From the NCBI RefSeq assembly GCF_028830055.1, contig NZ_CP101655.1, forward strand, positions 3,792,553 to 3,856,552: a DNA stretch of 64,000 nucleotides, written 5' to 3'. The notes under the pieces are model-generated. The model saw only the letters and a program-made list of their open reading frames with translations, was not told the origin of the DNA and did not search any database. Of the stretch, positions 59,245-64,000 are shown one piece after another. The translations under genes and the position numbers were made by a program. The DNA is from Pseudomonas serboccidentalis. Its GTDB lineage: Bacteria > Pseudomonadota > Gammaproteobacteria > Pseudomonadales > Pseudomonadaceae. Numbering within the stretch: the first letter of the stretch is position 1; every line of letters begins with the position of its first letter.

Positions 59245-60147
59245 TCACAGGCCGCCCCCCAAGCGGTAGCCCTCGCCATTTTCCATGGACAGGGCTTCGA
59301 GCATCACCTGCTCCAGGATGACAAAAAAACATTTGATGTGGGCCTGTTTCAAGGCCTGAGGCCGGGTCACCAGATAGACCTCCATATCAGGAAGGTGGAT
59401 ATCCGGGAACAGCTCGATCAGATCCTTCGCCAGTATCCGGGGCAATACAGCCACCCCCATACCTCGCCTCACCGATTCGAGTTGCGCAGCGAACGAGTTC
59501 ACGCTGATCTGCGCGCGTTCCAGGCCTGCGGCCTTTGCCGTCCGCATTTGCGGCAACATATCCAGCGGAGGAAGCAAGGCAATGGTGACCGCAGTGGCCG
59601 GAGTCACCCCCGGATACCGTTTCAGATAACCGGCATCGGCGAAGACACCATAAGCGAGCCTGCCTATGGGTCGATAAATCAGCGACGGTTCGCCCAGGTG
59701 GGCAGTGCGTACAGCAATGTCCGCCACACCGCGGACGATCTTGTGAAAGTCGGTGGTTACCATCAACTCCACCGAGCAACGTGGGTGCAGAGACGTGAAA
59801 CGACTCGCGGCCTCCAGCACGCACGACGAGAACCCCTCTCCGGCACTGACCAGGACACTGCCAGACAGCTCTGTGTTCAGCTCGGATATGCCCGCAGCGG
59901 CTTGACGCCTCAAACCCGCTTCCGCCGCCAGAGCCACTTCCACGAGGGATTGGCCCCGCGAGGTCAACCAGCATCCTTCAACACCCCGCTCGATGAGTGG
60001 CTCGCCCAGTGCGACCTCCAGTTGGGTCAGGCGGCGGGACACGGTAGACGCCGCGATCCCCAGAAACTGGCCAGCTTGAAGGAAGCTGCCACGCCGAGAA
60101 ACTGCCAACAGCAGACGAAGATCGTCCCAATTTGCTTGCAACGCCAT
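59245..60147 (-). CDS. LysR-family transcriptional regulator
   Basis: The 300-residue protein has the helix-turn-helix LRLLLAVSRRGSFLQAGQFL, GIAASTVSRRLTQLEVALGE (residues 10-50) and an effector domain beginning ELSGSVLVSAGEGFSS. The ATG at 60147 is used; the open frame upstream is non-coding. It is divergent from the NTF2-like gene and SDR gene. A small dyad TGCA-TATG-TGCA (60168-60179) lies in the shared 108-nt promoter region. Confidence 0.92.
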   Translation of the reverse strand: MALQANWDDLRLLLAVSRRGSFLQAGQFLGIAASTVSRRLTQLEVALGEPLIERGVEGCWLTSRGQSLVEVALAAEAGLRRQAAAGISELNTELSGSVLVSAGEGFSSCVLEAASRFTSLHPRCSVELMVTTDFHKIVRGVADIAVRTAHLGEPSLIYRPIGRLAYGVFADAGYLKRYPGVTPATAVTIALLPPLDMLPQMRTAKAAGLERAQISVNSFAAQLESVRRGMGVAVLPRILAKDLIELFPDIHLPDMEVYLVTRPQALKQAHIKCFFVILEQVMLEALSMENGEGYRLGGGL

Positions 60148-60255
60148 GCGTCCTGTCCTCCCTGGTCTGCATATGTGCAAAGCCATTATGCAGTAGTCGC
60201 TGTTTTTCGGGAGAGGCCTCAAAGGTATATCTGCAGGCCCTCGAAAACGAATGGA

Positions 60256-60684
60256 ATGGACGATATGGCTACTGGCCCCAACGACTTTGCGGAACGCGCC
60301 GCCAGCGCCTTCAATCGCCATGATGTGGAGGCGATGCTTGCGCTGTTTTGCGAAGACTTCATCTACCTCGACAGCATGGGAATACAAACCGGTCGCGAAG
60401 CCATGCGCAAACGAGAGAACGCATTGCTCGAAGCACTCCCCGATGCCCATGTGATCTTCAGCCCATTCGCCGCCAGTCACGATCGCTTGGCGCTGACTGC
60501 CTTCCTGACCGGCACATTCGCCGCACCCTTGGTACTGCCGGACCGGGTGATTCCACCTCATGGACGCCATATCACCGCGTACTACGCCGCACACTTCACG
60601 TTCAAAGACGGGCTGGTCATTCGTGAAGAGGCCTTCTTCGACAGTGCAGTGCTGCTGCCGTTAACCCATCCGGCTGAGGGTTGA
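60256..60684 (+). CDS. NTF2-like/SnoaL-type protein
   Basis: The 142-residue protein has the cone-shaped NTF2 fold pattern: FAERAASAFNRHDVEAMLAL, FCEDFIYLDSMGIQTGREA near the N-terminus, and ITAYYAAHFTFKDGLVIREE toward the end. Members are small isomerases, hydratases or binding proteins; catalytic residues are not clear. Two Met codons lie five bases apart; the in-frame one is 60256. It is 3 nt upstream of the SDR gene, so the two are coupled. Confidence 0.82.
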   Translation: MDDMATGPNDFAERAASAFNRHDVEAMLALFCEDFIYLDSMGIQTGREAMRKRENALLEALPDAHVIFSPFAASHDRLALTAFLTGTFAAPLVLPDRVIPPHGRHITAYYAAHFTFKDGLVIREEAFFDSAVLLPLTHPAEG

Positions 60685-60687
60685 GCC

Positions 60688-61749
60688 ATGCACAGTGTAT
60701 TCGTTACTGGCTCGACCGGTTTGTTGGGTAACAACCTGGTACGTGAACTGGTCGCTCGTGGTTACGCGGTCAAAGCCCTGGTCCGTTCAAAAGCCAAAGG
60801 AGAACAGCAGTTCGACAATTTGCCGACTGTGGAACTGGTCGTCGGGGACATGGCCGATGTCGACGCATTCGCAGCGTCACTGCAAGGTTGCAATACGGTG
60901 TTTCACACCGCGGCGTTCTTTCGCGACAACTACAAGGGCGGCAACCACTGGAAGGAACTCGAAAAGATCAATGTCGCCGGTACGCGTGACCTGATTCACC
61001 AGGCCTACCGCGCCGGTATACGACGGTTCATCCATACGTCCTCCATAGCCGTGCTCGACGGCGCACCTGGCTCGCTCATTGATGAAACATGCCTGCGGGC
61101 GGACGCCGACGCGGATGACTACTACCGCAGCAAGATCCTCGCCGACCGGGTCGTCTTGTCGTTCCTGCAAGCACATCCCGAGATGCATGCCTGCATGGTC
61201 CTGCCCGGTTGGATGTGGGGCCCTGCCGACATTGGCCCGACCTCCTCGGGACAGTTGGTCAACGATGTCGTGCAGGGCAAGTTGCCCGGACTGATCCCAG
61301 GCAGTTTCTCCGTCGTCGATGCACGTGATGTGGCATTCGCGCTGATTGCTGCCGCCAAACATGGCCGACGCGGTGAACGCTATCTCGCGGCGGGTCGGCA
61401 TATGACGATGCGTCAGTTGGTCCCTGTTCTAGGACGTATCGCGGGCGTCAAGACACCCGTTCGACAACTACCGTTCCCCCTTCTATACACTTTGGCGGCT
61501 GTGCAGGAGATCTATGCGCGCCTTACCGGCAAGCCCATTCTGCTGAGCATGGCCACGTTGCGTCTGTTAAGACGAGAGAATGACCGCAGCTGTTTCAACC
61601 ATCACAAGAGTGAGCAGGAGCTTGGCCTGAGCTTCAGGTCGCTAGAGCTGACAATCACTGACACCGTGGCGTGGTACCGTGATCATGGCTGGTTTGAAAA
61701 CCACAGTGCCTCGAAGAATAAAAGCTCATCCGTCATGATCGACATCTGA
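60688..61749 (+). CDS. NAD-dependent epimerase/dehydratase family protein (extended SDR, dihydroflavonol-reductase-like)
   Basis: The 353-residue extended SDR has the nucleotide motif VFVTGSTGLLGNNLVREL (residues 3-20), FHTAAFF, RFIHTSSIAVLDG (Ser) and the Tyr-x3-Lys pair in DYYRSKILADRVV. The pattern fits the dihydroflavonol-reductase/3-beta-hydroxysteroid dehydrogenase-like group. Substrate unknown. It forms a unit with the NTF2-like gene and probably the phosphatase gene 29 nt downstream. Confidence 0.88.
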   Translation: MHSVFVTGSTGLLGNNLVRELVARGYAVKALVRSKAKGEQQFDNLPTVELVVGDMADVDAFAASLQGCNTVFHTAAFFRDNYKGGNHWKELEKINVAGTRDLIHQAYRAGIRRFIHTSSIAVLDGAPGSLIDETCLRADADADDYYRSKILADRVVLSFLQAHPEMHACMVLPGWMWGPADIGPTSSGQLVNDVVQGKLPGLIPGSFSVVDARDVAFALIAAAKHGRRGERYLAAGRHMTMRQLVPVLGRIAGVKTPVRQLPFPLLYTLAAVQEIYARLTGKPILLSMATLRLLRRENDRSCFNHHKSEQELGLSFRSLELTITDTVAWYRDHGWFENHSASKNKSSSVMIDI

Positions 61750-61778
61750 CGTTAGGAAAAAACAAGGACGTAAAAACT

Positions 61779-62342
61779 GTGAAAAGGGAAATCATCCTGA
61801 TGCGTCACGGCCAGCCAAAACTGGCCGCGACGGATAAAATTTCAGTGCACGAGATGAAAGACTGGATCGAACAATACGACCGATCCGAAATTACCCACCA
61901 CCCGGTCCCACAGGCCAGTGTGCAACTCGCCGCAACCGCCACGGTGATTGTTTCAAGCAGCGCACCGCGTGCGCTGAGCTCCGTCCAGGCGCTCGGCTTG
62001 AAGCCTGCACTGGTCGACGGGCTTTTCTGCGAAGCACAACTACCTTATGGTCATTGGAAACTGCCACGGCTATCGCCGTTTACCTGGGCAATTATCCTTC
62101 GCGTCTTATGGCTGTGCGGTTACTCACGCAACGTCGAATCCGCCGGCGTTGCGAGGAGGCGCGCCAGTACGGCAGCCAAGCGATTGCAGTCCATTGCCAG
62201 CGATGGACCGGTTTTGCTGCTCGGTCATGGCTTGATGAATCGAATGATCGCCAAACAACTGATGGCCGATGGGTGGGCACGCCAAAAACGTAACGGCAGC
62301 CAGTATTGGAGTGCGACTGTGTACCAATATGGCGGTGTGTAA
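61779..62342 (+). CDS. histidine phosphatase family protein
   Basis: The 187-residue protein has the RHG motif at the N-terminus (IILMRHGQPKLAA; His about residue 9) and the second catalytic block VLLLGHGLMNRMIAKQLM near residue 150, with Arg in SSAPRALSSVQ. It is a short phosphoglycerate-mutase-like phosphatase. The start is GTG 61779. Substrate unknown; it may be a sugar-phosphate or phospholipid head group. Confidence 0.88.
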   Translation: MKREIILMRHGQPKLAATDKISVHEMKDWIEQYDRSEITHHPVPQASVQLAATATVIVSSSAPRALSSVQALGLKPALVDGLFCEAQLPYGHWKLPRLSPFTWAIILRVLWLCGYSRNVESAGVARRRASTAAKRLQSIASDGPVLLLGHGLMNRMIAKQLMADGWARQKRNGSQYWSATVYQYGGV

Positions 62343-62393
62343 GAGGCGCCAACTGATCGGTTCTGCCGAACGAAAAAATCCAGACCCAATAAA

Positions 62394-62419
62394 TAGGCCC
62401 GCTCAGCGGCGGGCCTATC
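62394..62419 (-). terminator. hairpin terminator between converging genes
   Basis: A perfect 10-bp stem ATAGGCCCGC / GCGGGCCTAT has a 6-nt loop. On the minus strand it is followed by an imperfect T-rich run (TTTATTG), fitting termination of the acyltransferase gene, whose stop codon is at 62424. Confidence 0.65.
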
Positions 62420-62423
62420 CGGC

Positions 62424-63485
62424 CTAAATGTGAGAAAGCTCTCTGCGCTCTGGCCGCTTCATCACGCGGTGTATCCAGTTCTGGCTTGGTTTCTCGATCA
62501 CCTGATAGCTCAGGAACCCAAAAGCCAGGGCGATCACGCCCCAGATGAACAAGATCAGCAGACCGGGCAACACATCAAAAAGGCCTGACATTTCGGTCAG
62601 CTTGAGCAATATCGCCAGCACCAGTTGGTGCCAGATGTAGATCGAGTAGGACGAGTCGCCCACCTTCTGCAACCAGGCCGGTAGTGTAACGCCGCTGGAT
62701 ATTTCAATGGCGATGGCGCCATAAACAATCAACGCGCAAGGGATAGTGAAGTACAGCGAGCGCCACCACGGTGCCCAGTTACCATTTTGAGAGTGAGCCC
62801 AGACCGCAACGCAAAACAGCGCCACACCCGCCATCAGGGACTGCCAGCCATACGCCTTTACGCCACGATCCACCATGAAGGCCAGGATGCATCCGGCGCC
62901 GAACTCAAGAATCAGCGGGCTCAGTGGCACGTAGTTGAACATTTGCAAGCCGCCGCCACTGGCCCAGATGGTCAGGCCGATCTGTAAAGCGATCCATCCA
63001 AGCACCAGCTCATACACCTGCTTTGGCCGAATCAGGATGATCAGCGCCAGCACCAAATAGAAGAACAGCTCGTAACAAAGTGTCCAGGCCAGTACCACAC
63101 GGTTGTTGTTCGTAGTGGCCAGCGTCACCAGCCGCCAAACGCGCTCGGCTGCCATGCCTGGGTCAGCAGTCTGCACGTATGGCGCCAGGGCAAAGGATAC
63201 TGCCAGGACGATCCAGTAGACGGGATACACCCGGAACAGGCGTTTAATGCCGAAGCGAGTTGCTGCCGTGATTGGGGCAAGATCCTCCCGACCGGCCTTC
63301 GCCGCCGTGTAGCAGACGATGAAGCCCGATATGACGAAGAACAGATCCACGCCAGCCGGGCCCACCCACCACCATTTGAAAAGAAACCAGTCAGCGCCCA
63401 AGCCGTGCTTGGTGCTGAGCAGATGAATTAGAAAGACCATGCAAGCCGCAACGCCGCGCATGGCCTGGAGGTTGTAGAATTTCAT
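62424..63485 (-). CDS. acyltransferase 3 family membrane protein (OafA/YrhL-like)
   Basis: The 353-residue protein has about ten helices. It carries the family motifs LQAMRGVAACMVFLIHLL (catalytic-type His near residue 20) and GVDLFFVISGFIVCYTA (residues 50-66). Such proteins O-acetylate surface polysaccharides or other envelope glycans from the cytoplasmic membrane. It has no C-terminal SGNH domain. The flanking decayed remnants to the right suggest it could be a cargo or survivor of a mobile element, but its base composition is only slightly lower in GC than the window. Confidence 0.9.
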   Translation of the reverse strand: MKFYNLQAMRGVAACMVFLIHLLSTKHGLGADWFLFKWWWVGPAGVDLFFVISGFIVCYTAAKAGREDLAPITAATRFGIKRLFRVYPVYWIVLAVSFALAPYVQTADPGMAAERVWRLVTLATTNNNRVVLAWTLCYELFFYLVLALIILIRPKQVYELVLGWIALQIGLTIWASGGGLQMFNYVPLSPLILEFGAGCILAFMVDRGVKAYGWQSLMAGVALFCVAVWAHSQNGNWAPWWRSLYFTIPCALIVYGAIAIEISSGVTLPAWLQKVGDSSYSIYIWHQLVLAILLKLTEMSGLFDVLPGLLILFIWGVIALAFGFLSYQVIEKPSQNWIHRVMKRPERRELSHI

Positions 63486-63520
63486 TCCCTGATCCTTTTT
63501 TAATTGCGCGGATCATATAC

Positions 63521-63734
63521 ACAACCGCATGTATCCTCCAGCTATCGGCCTCCCGGTGGTGCTGACGCCGGATTGGCCCAAGAATGGCGGGCCCCGGCCA
63601 CGCCGAAAGAATGCACCGAGCAGATGGTCCTGCACCAGGGCGAGCCGACAGCGGTTTTCGAATGGTTCAAGGTTGATCGGGCTGTAGGGAATGTCCGCAA
63701 CCAAGGCTCGGAGCTAATCAGACCAGCCGACTGA
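63521..63734 (+). pseudogene. remnant of an SRAP-type (SOS response-associated peptidase, YedK-like) gene
   Basis: Frame 1 reads IGLPVVLTPDWP after MYPPA (from 63529). A one-base loss near 63573-63578 is followed in frame 3 by AQEWRAPATPKECTEQMVLH, then GEPTAVFEWFKVDRAVGNVR and NQGSELIRPAD with a stop at 63732. The tail G-N-V-R-N-Q-G-x-E-L-I resembles the C-terminus of the SRAP family (HMCES/YedK-like, which crosslinks to abasic DNA). The N-terminal part with catalytic Cys2 is missing. This assignment is by remembered pattern and is moderately secure. Confidence 0.5.
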
Positions 63735-63820
63735 CTCAGCTCTTCGTCAGCATCTTCAGGCGCTCCACCAGCGCAACTTCAAAAATGATGTACAGCCTTT
63801 CAGCTGTCGCCGGCGCGCAA

Positions 63821-64000
63821 TCAAGGTCAACACCGGTTGCCGGGAGCAGGAGGTTTACAAAGCTTCAGTGGAATCGGGAAATTGCGGTATCGGAACTGGG
63901 AACAAGTGTGTTCTTGATCCCGGCAGGGTTTGGGGGCAGTAGCGCCAGGTCTGGCGTGAAGAACCGAGACGAACGTCCGGTCATTTTGAACGACGTGGCC
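63821..64000 (+). pseudogene. fragment of a tyrosine-recombinase (phage-type integrase) gene, running off the window
   Basis: Frame 1 reads IKVNTGCREQEVYK (about 63820-63861), matching the box I Arg neighbourhood N-T-G-C-R-x-x-E-V/L of tyrosine recombinases. One extra base near 63861 shifts to frame 2, which continues LQWNREIAVSELGTSVFLIP, then VKNRDERPVILNDVA to the last base. The text K-N-x-x-x-R-x-V-x-L-N is typical of integrases of phages and islands. Residues 5' of the Arg box are not recognisable. It appears decayed, but sequence beyond the window is needed to judge. Confidence 0.4.

Overview
The window looks like a chromosomal segment of a fluorescent-group Pseudomonas. The supporting signs are high GC with strong G/C third-position bias, dense operons with ATGA-type overlaps, and nine intergenic or intragenic REP-type palindromes of the two classes typical of this genus (a GTAGGAGCTGCCGCAGG class and a GCGAGCAAGCTCGC class). 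The gene families (YcaC, YtcJ-like amidohydrolase, DoxX, AttEFGH-like ABC system, VanW, GlxA-type regulators) fit as well. No rRNA, tRNA or CRISPR array was seen.

Layout. 1-2.5 kb is an AT-rich accessory patch: the 3' end of a large protein (possibly a secreted toxin), an intact secreted Sel1-repeat protein, and a decayed second Sel1 copy. 2.5-5.8 kb holds a VanW-family gene, a lone GT2 glycosyltransferase and small conserved hypotheticals. 6-10.2 kb is an AttEFGH-like ABC operon (LolD-like ATPase, fused FtsX-type permease, lipocalin-like lipoprotein). 10.3-12.0 kb is a membrane sulfatase-like protein, divergent from the exopolysaccharide locus.

The centrepiece, 12.4-30.3 kb, is a 16-gene, probably single-transcript Wzx/Wzy-dependent polysaccharide locus: UDP-glucose dehydrogenase and UDP-uronate epimerase, ExoY-type initiating transferase, CpsD-like ATPase with a degenerate P-loop, Wza exporter, kinase-less chain-length protein, three glycosyltransferases, Wzy polymerase, Wzx flippase, secreted glycosidase-like protein, two different deacetylases and two GNAT-type acyltransferases. 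Together they predict an acidic, uronate-containing, acyl/N-acetyl-modified polymer. The polymer itself cannot be named from sequence.

30.5-41.2 kb is a metabolic and regulatory stretch: methyltransferase, LysR plus divergent esterase, an MscS channel with a cyclic-nucleotide-binding-like domain, and a DoxX / ABM / amidohydrolase / YcaC gene set with a LysR gene and an MBL-fold gene upstream. 41.4-47.4 kb is a regulator island: a minimal AraC protein, two convergent winged-helix/NB-ARC signal-transduction ATPases, and a GlxA-type regulator, followed by pirin.

49-56 kb carries a LysR/MFS divergent pair with twin operator-like dyads, a quinone oxidoreductase, an alpha/beta hydrolase, an ABC exporter and small secreted proteins. 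57-62.4 kb has a tautomerase, a second GlxA regulator, an FMN reductase, and a LysR divergent from an NTF2-like/SDR/phosphatase set. The right end (62.4-64 kb) has an OafA-like acyltransferase followed by two frameshifted remnants, one SRAP-like and one tyrosine-integrase-like, suggesting an eroded mobile element.
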